Assembly (NCBI GenBank): GCA_964530925.1 | Contig: CAZHBZ010000003.1 | Location: 1-64,000 of the forward strand | Reading direction: 5' to 3' | DNA: 64,000 bases | Origin: LiPW-15 sp964530925 | GTDB taxonomy: Bacteria; Patescibacteriota; Minisyncoccia; UBA6257; 2-01-FULL-56-20 | Shown here: one piece after another, positions 23,334 to 30,993 of the stretch | Numbering within the stretch: position 1 is the stretch's first letter | Layout: every line of letters begins with the position of its first letter | Program-made: the position numbers and the translations under genes | Notes under the pieces: generated by a model | Told to the model about the DNA's origin: nothing | The model's database searches: none | What the model saw: the letters and a program-made list of their open reading frames with translations, nothing else

Positions 23334-25058
23334 ATGCGGAAGTTTGGAATTACGTTGCTTGTCCTGGCTGTCCTAGCCGGTGTCGGTTACACCGTCTATT
23401 ATTTTCTTGAACCTAAGGCCCCGAATGTGACTTTAGATTTCGCGCGGCCTGGGGATGTTTTTATCGGCAAGCCATTTTCGCTTTCGGTTTCTTATTCCAA
23501 CTCCTCCGACCAGGTTTTAAAAAATGTTAAGTTTTTGGTTGTTTTGCCGCCGGAGTTATCTTTTCTCGGTAAATCCACCGACCAAAGGGTCTTTGAGAAG
23601 CCTATCGGCGATGTCGGTCCGGGAAGCGTCACTCCGGAAACTTTGAATCTTATCGCTCAAAGCGGCGCGCAAAGTTTCAAAGAGATAACCGCGAAACTTC
23701 GCTATAACCTCGCGACTAATCCGGATGTGCAATTCGAGGCTTCAAAAACATTCGACCTTGGCCTTGGTCTTCCGGGCGTGTCTTTGGCGATAGTCACTCC
23801 GCAAAACGTTAACAGCGGAGAAAATTTCGATACTCAAGTAAAACTTCAAAACAATACTGGCGAGGATATAAAAAATATCGCTTTAAAATTAAGCTATCCG
23901 CCGGTTTTCAATTTTGTTAAATCGGATAAAGAGGACGCGCGAAGGAATAATCAGGAATGGATTTTTCCGACTTTGGCCAAGGGCCAGACGGAGAGCGTGA
24001 ATATAAACGGAAATCTTGTCGGCGCGGACCTTGCCCGCTATCAATTTGCCGCGTCGGCCTCCTCCGATTATATGGGCCAAACCTACGCGATGGATAACCA
24101 AACCTCGGATATTGCTATCTCTCCGTCTCCATTATCCCTTTCCATTTTAGTTAATGGATCCGACCCGAATTCCTATGTGGCGCGAGCGGGAGAAGATATA
24201 AATTATGAGATGAGATACAAGAATAATTCTTCGGTTCCGCTTTCTAATTTAAAATTAACCGCTGGCATGGTCGGGGAGATGTACGATTTCTCGACTCTTA
24301 GCGCCAACGCGGTTTTTAATTCGATAACGAATATCCTTACCTGGACCCAGCAAAGCGCCGGAGATTTAGCGGTTTTGAATCCGGGCGAAGAGCGTTCTAT
24401 CTCTTTCCGCGTAAAATTGAAGAGCGCTTTTCCCATTCGGCGTTTGGGTGATAAGAACTTCTCTTTGAAGCTAAACCTGTCGCTTGAGTCTCCGACGGTT
24501 CCTCCCGGAGTCGCCGCTCAAAAAACGGTTACCATTTCTAAAATTGAGACTAAATTGTCCGGCCAGGCAGACATAAAGAGCGCGGGATATTTCTATGATT
24601 CCGCTTCCGGCATTCTAAACAAAGGCCCTTATCCGCCGCGAGCCAATCAGAAAACCCAATACACGATTCACTGGAAGGTTATCAACTATTCCACGGATAT
24701 AACCGGTGCTGTTATTTCCGCCAAGGCGGCTCCAGGCGTTAATTTCACCGGTCAGATAAAAAGCAATTCCGGGAGCCAGCCTTCATATGATTCGGCGAGC
24801 GGCGTTGTGACTTGGAATCTTGGCGATGTCCCGGCGACAAAGGGAATTGTGGGGACTCCATTTGAGGCGATATTCCAGATCGAGTATACTCCATCCAATC
24901 TGCAGATAGGCGAAGAAGTCGGTTTGCTGGGCGAAACGAGGCTGACAGCAAAAGACGCGTTTACCGGCAAGGATATCTCCGCTGTTTCCGGCGAAATAAC
25001 CACCTATCTTCGCGATGACTCAAAAATAACGACACCGGATAGAAACGTGCGTCCATAA
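23334..25058 (+). CDS. large surface protein with DUF11-like beta repeats
   Basis: A 574-aa protein with one N-terminal membrane segment (GITLLVLAVLAGVGYTVYYFL). It is followed by several Ig-like beta domains of the DUF11/conserved-repeat type: VSYSNSSDQVLKNVKF, VKLQNNTGEDIKNIALKL, MRYKNNSSVPLSNLKL and HWKVINYSTDITG each open a repeat. It is probably anchored in the membrane and exposed outside. TATAAT (23322-23327) is 6 nt before the ATG, so leaderless. It is followed after 18 nt by glyS. Confidence 0.8.
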   Translation: MRKFGITLLVLAVLAGVGYTVYYFLEPKAPNVTLDFARPGDVFIGKPFSLSVSYSNSSDQVLKNVKFLVVLPPELSFLGKSTDQRVFEKPIGDVGPGSVTPETLNLIAQSGAQSFKEITAKLRYNLATNPDVQFEASKTFDLGLGLPGVSLAIVTPQNVNSGENFDTQVKLQNNTGEDIKNIALKLSYPPVFNFVKSDKEDARRNNQEWIFPTLAKGQTESVNINGNLVGADLARYQFAASASSDYMGQTYAMDNQTSDIAISPSPLSLSILVNGSDPNSYVARAGEDINYEMRYKNNSSVPLSNLKLTAGMVGEMYDFSTLSANAVFNSITNILTWTQQSAGDLAVLNPGEERSISFRVKLKSAFPIRRLGDKNFSLKLNLSLESPTVPPGVAAQKTVTISKIETKLSGQADIKSAGYFYDSASGILNKGPYPPRANQKTQYTIHWKVINYSTDITGAVISAKAAPGVNFTGQIKSNSGSQPSYDSASGVVTWNLGDVPATKGIVGTPFEAIFQIEYTPSNLQIGEEVGLLGETRLTAKDAFTGKDISAVSGEITTYLRDDSKITTPDRNVRP

Positions 25059-25076
25059 ATTATTCAACTTATATTT

Positions 25077-26462
25077 ATGTCAGAAGAGAACTCCATGGAA
25101 AAAATAGTCAGCCTGAGCAAGCGTCGAGGTTTTGTGTTTCCAGGCTCAGAAATTTACGGTGGGTTCGCCAATTCTTGGGATTATGGTCCGATGGGAATTG
25201 AGCTAAAAAATAACATAGCCCAGGTCTGGTGGAAAAATTTTGTGCATCGAAGAGACGACGTAGTCGGCCTGGATTCCGCGATTATCACCAATCCGAAGGT
25301 TTGGGAAGCTTCGGGCCACGTTTCTAATTTCAGCGATCCGCTCGTAGATTGTAAAAAATGTAAGACCCGTCACAGGGGCGATAAGCTTTTAGAAGAAAAG
25401 CTTGGCGTGGATGAAGTCGCGGCGATAAAATTTGAAGACATCGGCAATAAGTTAAACGAACTAAAAATAAAGTGTCCGAATTGCGGCGCGGCGGATTGGA
25501 CGGAGGCACGCAAATTCAATTTGCTTTTCGAAACATATGTGGGAACGACGGACGAGTCCAAAATAAAGGCGTATCTAAGAGGGGAGACTGCCCAGGGCAT
25601 TTTCATTAATTTCAAGAATATCCTTCAAACGAGCCGCAAGAAGCTTCCGTTTGGCATCGCTCAAGTGGGTAAGGCTTTCAGGAACGAGATAACACCAGGG
25701 AATTTTATTTTCAGAACCCGTGAATTCGAGCAGATGGAAATCGAGTATTTTATCGCCCCGCCGAAACATGAGGAGGACTGGAAGCGCCCGTTTGAAGAAT
25801 GGCAAACGGAGATTAAAAGATTTTTCGCGGAAGACTTGGGGCTTAGCGAAAAAAATATGCGTTGGCGCCGGCATGATGAAAACGAACGCTCTTTCTATTC
25901 CAAAGACACATATGACGTTGAATACGATTTTCCGTCCCTCGGCTGGGGAGAGCTTCACGGATTCGCTTATCGCACTGATTACGATCTGAAACAGCATGTC
26001 GAATACTCTGGCGCGGATCTTTATTACACCGACGACGAGGGCAATAAGTTCATTCCGCACTGCATTGAGCCTTCTTTTGGACTAACCCGCACATTTCTCG
26101 CCGTGCTTTGTGAGGCTTATCACGAAGACGGCGAGCGCGTGGTCTTGAAGCTTCCGTTTAACCTCGCTCCGTATAAAGCCGCGGTTTTCCCGCTTTTGAA
26201 GAACAAGCCGGAACTCGTGGAAAAAGCGAGGGAAGTTTACGACGAATTAAGAAAAGAATTTATGGTTTGCTGGGACGATAGGGGCAATGTCGGCAAACGC
26301 TATTATTCGCAAGATGAAATAGGCACTCCCTATGGTATTACTATCGATTTCCAAACCTTAGAGGACGAGACCGTGACCGTTCGCGATCGCGACACGGCGG
26401 AACAGGTGAGAGTCAGAACCGACAAGCTTATTGAATTGCTCCGCGAAAAAGCGCGCGGATAG
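25077..26462 (+). CDS. glyS: glycyl-tRNA synthetase, dimeric class II type
   Basis: A 461-aa GlyRS of the single-chain alpha2 type (as in Thermus and Gram-positives), not the GlyQ+GlyS type. It shows the N-terminal KRRGFVFPGSEIYGG and SWDYGPMGIELKNN, motif 2 FRNEITPGNFIFRTREFEQMEIEYF (start), motif 3 PSFGLTRTFLAVL, and the anticodon-binding domain at the end (LAPYKAAVFPLL). A C...C pair (CKKCKTRH, CPNCGAADW) suggests a zinc site in the insertion. Confidence 0.96.
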   Translation: MSEENSMEKIVSLSKRRGFVFPGSEIYGGFANSWDYGPMGIELKNNIAQVWWKNFVHRRDDVVGLDSAIITNPKVWEASGHVSNFSDPLVDCKKCKTRHRGDKLLEEKLGVDEVAAIKFEDIGNKLNELKIKCPNCGAADWTEARKFNLLFETYVGTTDESKIKAYLRGETAQGIFINFKNILQTSRKKLPFGIAQVGKAFRNEITPGNFIFRTREFEQMEIEYFIAPPKHEEDWKRPFEEWQTEIKRFFAEDLGLSEKNMRWRRHDENERSFYSKDTYDVEYDFPSLGWGELHGFAYRTDYDLKQHVEYSGADLYYTDDEGNKFIPHCIEPSFGLTRTFLAVLCEAYHEDGERVVLKLPFNLAPYKAAVFPLLKNKPELVEKAREVYDELRKEFMVCWDDRGNVGKRYYSQDEIGTPYGITIDFQTLEDETVTVRDRDTAEQVRVRTDKLIELLREKARG

Positions 26463-26467
26463 ATATA

Positions 26468-26492
26468 AAAAAGCCGCCCGTTGGGCGGCTAC
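26468..26492. terminator. convergent terminator after glyS
   Basis: AGCCGCCC-GTT-GGGCGGCT is followed by T-rich sequence on the minus strand. It serves the orphan gene that starts at 26850 on the minus strand and may also stop glyS. Confidence 0.85.
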
Positions 26493-26496
26493 GTAG

Positions 26497-26850
26497 TCAG
26501 TGGGTCAGATACTCGACGAACTCTTTTGCCGTTTTCGTGGCGAAAAGTTTCTTGAGAAACTGACTTGGCGACGCAGAACCGTTGAGGAGGTGCATTCGGA
26601 AGATCACGGAAGTCGCAATGATTCCCTCCGTGGATACGGCGTGAAGCGAAGACGGCGTCCCAAGGAGCGCGAGTACGAGTCGCGATTCGAGCTCCCTCGT
26701 TTCTTTCGTTCCGACTCGCGTCTTCCATTCGCTAAGCGCGACCGTGATTGCCGCCTTGAGCTTTGCGAATCCTTCGCCGACTTCCTTCGCGGCGGCATCC
26801 AGCTCGTTTGGTTTGGTGGCGGATGAATCAGTCTCGGCCGAATCGGCCAT
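26497..26850 (-). CDS. orphan cassette protein, paralogue of its neighbour
   Basis: 117 aa from the ATG that has GAGAGGAGAAG directly upstream. A longer frame to 26919 exists, but this start has the best Shine-Dalgarno site and gives exactly the length of the neighbouring paralogue. Shared features are a Trp-containing segment followed by a VG-T-E motif, a central variable part, and the C-terminal LFAT-x-x-AxEF motif. Function unknown. Confidence 0.55.
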   Translation of the reverse strand: MADSAETDSSATKPNELDAAAKEVGEGFAKLKAAITVALSEWKTRVGTKETRELESRLVLALLGTPSSLHAVSTEGIIATSVIFRMHLLNGSASPSQFLKKLFATKTAKEFVEYLTH

Positions 26851-26921
26851 TTCTTCTCCTCTCGTTTTCTCAAGTTTTTGCGCTGTCGCCATTTTACAAC
26901 CTTTCTTTAGAGAAGTCAAGT

Positions 26922-26946
26922 CAAAAAGAGCCCCGAGGGGGCTCTC
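26922..26946 (-). terminator. terminator of the second paralogue
   Basis: AGAGCCCC/GGGGCTCT is followed on the minus strand by TTTTTGA. Confidence 0.82.
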
Positions 26947-26950
26947 GCTG

Positions 26951-27304
26951 TCATTCGATGAGACGCTTCAGGAATTCTTCCGCGTTGTTTGTGGCGAAAA
27001 GTTCCTGAAGGGCGAGTTCGGGAACAGCGTTCGGGTGGAGGAACCTTCTGGTCGCGAAAACCAAGGTTACGATTTCATCAGATTCTGTGGCGCGCAGAGA
27101 AGGTGACCAGATGTTTTTGTTCCCCCAGTTTTCGACGAGAACCAGCATTCTGCCGTATTCGGTCTCTCCAACTTTTCTTCGCCACGTTCCAAATCCAGTG
27201 GCTACCGTTTCATAAAGTTCCTCGAGGTCCTGCTCAACGTGTTCGAAGGTTGCGTTGATGCGCGCGAGCTTCAGATCCGAATCGTTCCTCGTCGGTTCCG
27301 ACAT
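26951..27304 (-). CDS. orphan cassette protein, paralogue of its neighbour
   Basis: 117 aa, with GGGAGG about 10 nt before the ATG. It shares length, a Trp-(R/K)-x-K/R-VG-x-T-E segment and the C-terminal ELFATNNAEEFLKRL with the protein at 26497-26850 (KKLFATKTAKEFVEYL). Overall identity is low, so the duplication is old. No domain is recognised. It has its own terminator, so the two paralogues are separate units. Confidence 0.55.
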   Translation of the reverse strand: MSEPTRNDSDLKLARINATFEHVEQDLEELYETVATGFGTWRRKVGETEYGRMLVLVENWGNKNIWSPSLRATESDEIVTLVFATRRFLHPNAVPELALQELFATNNAEEFLKRLIE

Positions 27305-27411
27305 TTCCTTTTCCTCCCTTCGTGATTTTTAAGGACTCGTTAAAGCATAGAAGCGTCTCACGTTTCCGTCAATTGGTATTTTGCGCGATTTTACCTGAAC
27401 AACACGCCTTT

Positions 27412-27441
27412 TTGACTTAGGGCGGTTTTTGGCATTAAATT
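27412..27441 (+). promoter_or_regulatory. putative mreB promoter
   Basis: TTGACT (27412-27417) and TAAATT (27436-27441) are 18 bp apart, about 75 nt before the mreB start. Confidence 0.5.
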
Positions 27442-27523
27442 ATATGACAAAAGAGAGAGCGACCAACGCCTTCGGCGGGGTATAAGGTTTTATAAGCTCA
27501 CTTTGTTTCACATAAAATCTAAT

Positions 27524-28531
27524 ATGTTTTCAAGAAAAATCGGCATAGATCTTGGCACCGCGAACACTGTTGTTTTTGTTCCCGGCAAGGGTTTCATAAT
27601 CAATGAACCGACCATTGTGGCGCTTAGTAAACCTGAGAATGCTGTCCTTGCGGTGGGCATAGAGGCCAAAGAAATGATTGGCCGCACCCCCGAGGAGATT
27701 GTCGCCTATAGGCCCCTTAGGGACGGCGTCATCGCCGATTATTACGTGACCAAGGCGCTTTTAACTTATTTCATAGGCAAGGCCACTTCCTGGTGGAATC
27801 CGGCGAAGCCCGAAGTGGTTATTTCCGTTCCGGCCGGAATTACTCAGACCGAGCGTCGCGCGGTTATAAACGCCGCGAGGGAGGCGGGTGCCCGGAGCGC
27901 GTACATCGTTAAAGAGCCGGTTTTGGCCGCCTTGGGCGCGGGGATTCCGATAAACGCGAGAAGCGGTCATATGATTATCAATATCGGCGGCGGAACTTCC
28001 GAAGTCGCGGTTATCGCGCTCGGTAATATCGTTTCCTGGACTTCGCTTCGGGTGGCCGGCAACAAATTCGATATCGCGGTAAGCGATTATGTAAAAAAGA
28101 AATACGGTCTGGCTATCGGCGAGCAAACTTCGGAGAACGTGAAAATAGAAATAGGCTCCGCGCTTCCGACCAAGCATAAAATGGAATATCAGCTGCGTGG
28201 CCGGGATTTGGCGACCGGACTTCCGAAGGATATTATTTTGAATTCCAACGAAATTGCCGAAGCGCTCCAGCCTCTTTTAATAGATATCGCCGAATCGGTG
28301 CAGAGCGTTTTTAATGAAACCCCTCCCGAACTTGTGGCCGACATCATGGAAAAGGGGATAATCCTTTCGGGCGGCAGCGCCCAGCTTCACAATCTAACGG
28401 AATTTTTCGAAAGATTTTTGGGGGTAGCGACTTACACTGCCGAAGATCCGCTTTTCTGCGTGGCCAAAGGCACCGGCCTCATTTTGAGCCATTTGGATTC
28501 GTATAAGCGCACGCTTTTGAATAAGAGATAA
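27524..28531 (+). CDS. mreB: rod-shape-determining actin MreB
   Basis: 335 aa from the ATG giving MFSRKIGIDLGTANTVVFV; a TTG seven codons upstream is less likely. Actin-fold motifs are present: phosphate 1 DLGTANT, phosphate 2 INIGGGTSEVAVI, adenosine ILSGGSAQLHNL. It forms membrane-bound filaments that guide wall synthesis. MreC, MreD and RodA genes are not beside it. A TAGTAGG repeat follows immediately after the stop codon. Confidence 0.96.
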   Translation: MFSRKIGIDLGTANTVVFVPGKGFIINEPTIVALSKPENAVLAVGIEAKEMIGRTPEEIVAYRPLRDGVIADYYVTKALLTYFIGKATSWWNPAKPEVVISVPAGITQTERRAVINAAREAGARSAYIVKEPVLAALGAGIPINARSGHMIINIGGGTSEVAVIALGNIVSWTSLRVAGNKFDIAVSDYVKKKYGLAIGEQTSENVKIEIGSALPTKHKMEYQLRGRDLATGLPKDIILNSNEIAEALQPLLIDIAESVQSVFNETPPELVADIMEKGIILSGGSAQLHNLTEFFERFLGVATYTAEDPLFCVAKGTGLILSHLDSYKRTLLNKR

Positions 28532-28566
28532 AAAGTAGGTAGTAAGTAGTAGGTCGTAGGTAGTTA
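28532..28566. repeat. dispersed TAGGTAGTAAG repeat
   Basis: AAGTAGGTAGTAAGTAGTAG followed by GTCGTAGGTAG matches in reverse complement the CTAC-rich copies at 18123 and 29031. Confidence 0.6.
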
Positions 28567-28611
28567 TAATGCTTAGTCGATTTTTTGACTTTCTTGTTGC
28601 TGCGACATAAA

Positions 28612-28799
28612 CCGTTCTTACAACCTTGGCGTGATGGGGGTGGGCTGAACCGGATCCCCACCCTCCGCTTAACGGAATGCCTTGTAGTCAGACTGCCAGG
28701 AGACGTCGACGGTTCGGCTCCGAAGGGTGCGGCAAGCCCTCTCAGACGTATTCGGTCCCCGGAAGGACGCGTTTCTAGAGCGCGACACCCCGGTTTTTT
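28612..28799 (+). ncRNA. GC-rich structured RNA candidate
   Basis: About 190 nt of GC-rich sequence with no credible ORF. Hairpins include GGGTGGG (28638-28644)/CCCACCC (28657-28663), TCCG/CGGA (28664-28676) and GTCC-CCGGAA-GGAC (near 28755-28768). A CGCG/CGCG hairpin is followed by CACCCCGG and six T. A weak TTGACT (28585-28590) or TATAAT (28565-28570) could be its promoter. The GGAA loop superficially recalls SRP RNA, but the adjoining AGCAG motif is missing. Family unknown; the direction is judged from the T-run. Confidence 0.5.
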
Positions 28800-28815
28800 C
28801 TTACCTTTATGACTA

Positions 28816-28844
28816 TTGACAAGTTATTATTATAGTGTTATACT
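28816..28844 (+). promoter_or_regulatory. consensus promoter of small RNA
   Basis: TTGACA (28816-28821) and TATACT (28839-28844), spacer 17 bp, predict a start near 28851. Confidence 0.85.
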
Positions 28845-28850
28845 TTTCTC

Positions 28851-28994
28851 GCAAAAACAGTGGAGATGTTGCGGTTACGCCAATGAGTCTACGCCCCAAA
28901 ACGGGCAAGTGACTTTTACCCTCAGGGGTCAACGGCCCCGCAACTCCACAAAGTTATGCCGCCCGGGTCCAACCCCCGGGCGTATTTCTTTTTT
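28851..28994 (+). ncRNA. small structured RNA with own promoter and terminator
   Basis: About 145 nt. A closing stem of 12 bp (GTGGAG 28860-28865/CTCCAC 28944-28949, then TTGCGG 28869-28874/CCGCAA 28938-28943) has a 3-nt ATG bulge. Inside are GCCC-CAAAAC-GGGC and CCCT-CA-GGGG, the latter possibly forming a pseudoknot with the former. The terminator is CGCCCGGG (28960-28967)/CCCGGGCG (28975-28982) with a T-rich tail. It has no similarity I recognise to 6S, SRP, tmRNA or known riboswitches. It does not lead directly into an ORF. Confidence 0.72.
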
Positions 28995-29030
28995 AAGGAC
29001 TATTTTTGTCATATACTGTACTTGAATTTG

Positions 29031-29081
29031 GCTACTTACCATTAACTACTTACGACTAACGACTCACTACTTACTAACTAC
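29031..29081. repeat. dispersed CTAC-rich repeat before the delta-prime gene
   Basis: GGCTACTTACCATTAACTAC, then CGACTCACTACTTACTAACT, ends 2 nt before the GTG start of the next gene. It is a member of the family seen at 3828, 18123, 19888, 28532 and 29949. Confidence 0.6.
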
Positions 29082-29082
29082 T

Positions 29083-29952
29083 GTGCTCTTAGGCCCGGAT
29101 AAAAACCTGGAAACCTTAAAGGATCTCGCGAAGGCGGATTCGCTTCCGCATGGGTTCATTTTTTATGGGCCGGAGATGGTCGGCAAGTTTACGGCCGCGA
29201 AAGCGCTTGCCGCGTATTTCGAAAAAAAGGATTGGGATTTCGGGGGAATTCTGGAAGACGCGCGTATAATAGAGCCTGACGAGGAGGGGACGATAGGCAT
29301 AGACGCGGTCCGGGAGATAAAAACTTTCGTTTATCAAAAACCGAATTTCAGCAAATACAGGACGCTCATTTTGGACGAAGCGGAGCGGATGACCGAAGCG
29401 GCGGAGAACGCGCTTCTTAAGGTCGCCGAAGAGCCGCCGGAATCGAGTTTAATAATTTTGATAGTCCGGGAGCCGGAACTTCTCTCGGCCACCTTGCGTT
29501 CCCGTTTTCAAAAAATATATTTCGGAGAATGGAATCTGGAGGAGCTCGAAGAGCATTTAAAAAAAGAGAATGGCTTTACGGCGGCGGAGGCGAAGAAGCT
29601 TGCCAAACTTTCCGGCGGAAAGATCGGCCTCGCAATCCGGCTTAAAACCGACGAGGCATTCAAGGAGCGGATGAATACGGCGGTCAAATATCTGGAGTCC
29701 ACCCCGCAGGCCCGTTCCGAACTTATCAAAAAGCTCCAGGAAGACGAGGCTTGGAATATAGAAAGGTTCTTAGACGATCTAGCCCTGGCATTCGTGGCAA
29801 AATATATGACAAATGGTTTGGCCACGGGCCTTGCCCCGAGCGTAGTCGGGGGCTTCCACGCCATTATGGAAACCCGCCAAAATTTCGGCTATTATAACCT
29901 AAGCTCCAAGATACAGATGGAGGCGCTGTCGCAAAAACTCACAATGCAGTAG
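29083..29952 (+). CDS. holB: DNA polymerase III delta-prime-like clamp-loader ATPase
   Basis: 289 aa from a GTG start. It shows a degenerate P-loop GPEMVGKFTAA, LDEAERMTEAAENALLKVAEEPP (Walker B and the typical 'ALLK..EEPP'), and TLRSRFQKIYF (SRC-like motif without Cys). No zinc module is present. This fits delta-prime of the clamp loader. An in-frame hairpin GCCCCGA...TCGGGG (29833-29853) lies in the C-terminal part. It is preceded by a repeat, with no Shine-Dalgarno. Confidence 0.85.
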   Translation: MLLGPDKNLETLKDLAKADSLPHGFIFYGPEMVGKFTAAKALAAYFEKKDWDFGGILEDARIIEPDEEGTIGIDAVREIKTFVYQKPNFSKYRTLILDEAERMTEAAENALLKVAEEPPESSLIILIVREPELLSATLRSRFQKIYFGEWNLEELEEHLKKENGFTAAEAKKLAKLSGGKIGLAIRLKTDEAFKERMNTAVKYLESTPQARSELIKKLQEDEAWNIERFLDDLALAFVAKYMTNGLATGLAPSVVGGFHAIMETRQNFGYYNLSSKIQMEALSQKLTMQ

Positions 29953-30026
29953 GTAGTAAGTAGTGAGTAGTAGGTAGAAAAAATAAAAATCAAATTCGTA
30001 TATTAGTAATAAATTCGTAATCAGTA
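29949..30026. repeat. TAGTAG repeat plus AT-rich tract before frr
   Basis: AGTAGGTAGTAAGTAGTGAG with TAGTAGGTAG, then an AT-rich stretch TTAGTAATAAATTCGTAATC and AGTAG. It starts at the stop codon of the delta-prime gene and ends 15 nt before frr. Confidence 0.6.
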
Positions 30027-30041
30027 GAGACAAATTAACTC

Positions 30042-30593
30042 ATGGATACCTATCTAAAAGAACTCGAAGACAATTTAAAAGCGGTAGTTTTTAAGTTTAA
30101 GGAAGAAATCAAAGGCGTGAGGAGCAGCCGTCCTTCGCCGGAACTCGTCGAAAACATCTACGTGGAAGCCTATGGGCAGTCCATGCAGGTGAAGCAACTT
30201 GGCACGATAACCGTCGGCGGTTCAAGGGAAATAGTCATCAGCTTGTGGGATAAAGAGGCCCTACAGCCGGTCGTAAAGGCCATAGAAGCCGCCGGGGCGG
30301 GTCTTTCGGTCCAGAGCGACGGTTTGATTGTTCGGGCGTTTTTGCCTGCCCTGAGCGAAGAGAGGAGGCAGGAGTTTATGAAGCTCGCGAAGCGCATTTC
30401 CGAGGACGCGCGCATCCAGGTCCGGATGACTCGGGAGGAAACGATGAAGAAATTAAAGTCCGCGGAAGACGATGGGATTTTGAACAAAGATATGGCCTTT
30501 AAGGCGAAGGAGAAAGCTCAAAAGCTCGTGGACAACGCCAACGTGGAGATAGAAAAGGCCCTGGACGCGAAGATAAAAGAATTGGGGGAATAA
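30042..30593 (+). CDS. frr: ribosome recycling factor
   Basis: A 183-aa protein of full length. It shows GVRSSRPSPELVENIYVEAYG, LGTITVGGSREIVISLWDKEALQPV, and the helical end KSAEDDGILNKDMAFKAKEKAQKLVDNANVEIEKALDAKIKEL. With EF-G it splits post-termination ribosomes. It is followed after one base by an unrelated gene. Confidence 0.96.
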   Translation: MDTYLKELEDNLKAVVFKFKEEIKGVRSSRPSPELVENIYVEAYGQSMQVKQLGTITVGGSREIVISLWDKEALQPVVKAIEAAGAGLSVQSDGLIVRAFLPALSEERRQEFMKLAKRISEDARIQVRMTREETMKKLKSAEDDGILNKDMAFKAKEKAQKLVDNANVEIEKALDAKIKELGE

Positions 30594-30594
30594 A

Positions 30595-30993
30595 ATGGCT
30601 AAGCGAAAGCTGTTTAGTAAGAGGGAATTTGAAGATATGGTAAAACGTGGAGGAGATTTGCACTTCACCACAACTCCTCAGTTTAAGGCCGTAACCGTTC
30701 CGCCCCTAAAAGTATATTTCTATGCAAGTCATTGGGTAGAGCCCTGTTCTGCCACGGCGGTTACCACTGGGACACTTTATATTTGTCGAAATGGCGAACC
30801 GTTTGATATCGATGTTTATTCTTTACGAAATTCTCCAGAGAATAGGTTAATTGTAGGGTTGAACAAACAAGAAGTTGCGGATTTGGGGTATCATCATGTC
30901 GAGGATTTGCCAGAGGTCCTAAATGATCGAGCGCCAGAATGGGTAAGGGCAAAAATTCAAAAGGCTAGATATGAATACGAGCACAGAATTTAA
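30595..30993 (+). CDS. unknown protein between frr and rseP
   Basis: A 132-aa basic soluble protein, not recognised. It begins KRKLFSKREFEDMVKRGG and ends in a helical Arg/Tyr-rich stretch. It starts one base after the frr stop and overlaps the next gene by 23 nt, so it is translationally coupled. The sequence looks more AT-rich than frr and rseP, suggesting later insertion into an existing operon. Confidence 0.6.
   Translation: MAKRKLFSKREFEDMVKRGGDLHFTTTPQFKAVTVPPLKVYFYASHWVEPCSATAVTTGTLYICRNGEPFDIDVYSLRNSPENRLIVGLNKQEVADLGYHHVEDLPEVLNDRAPEWVRAKIQKARYEYEHRI

Noticed and set aside
28961..28981. T-arm-like CCCGGG-TCCAACC-CCCGGG of a tRNA or tmRNA
   Set aside because: It is followed by a T-run and lacks an acceptor arm partner; it reads as a terminator hairpin.
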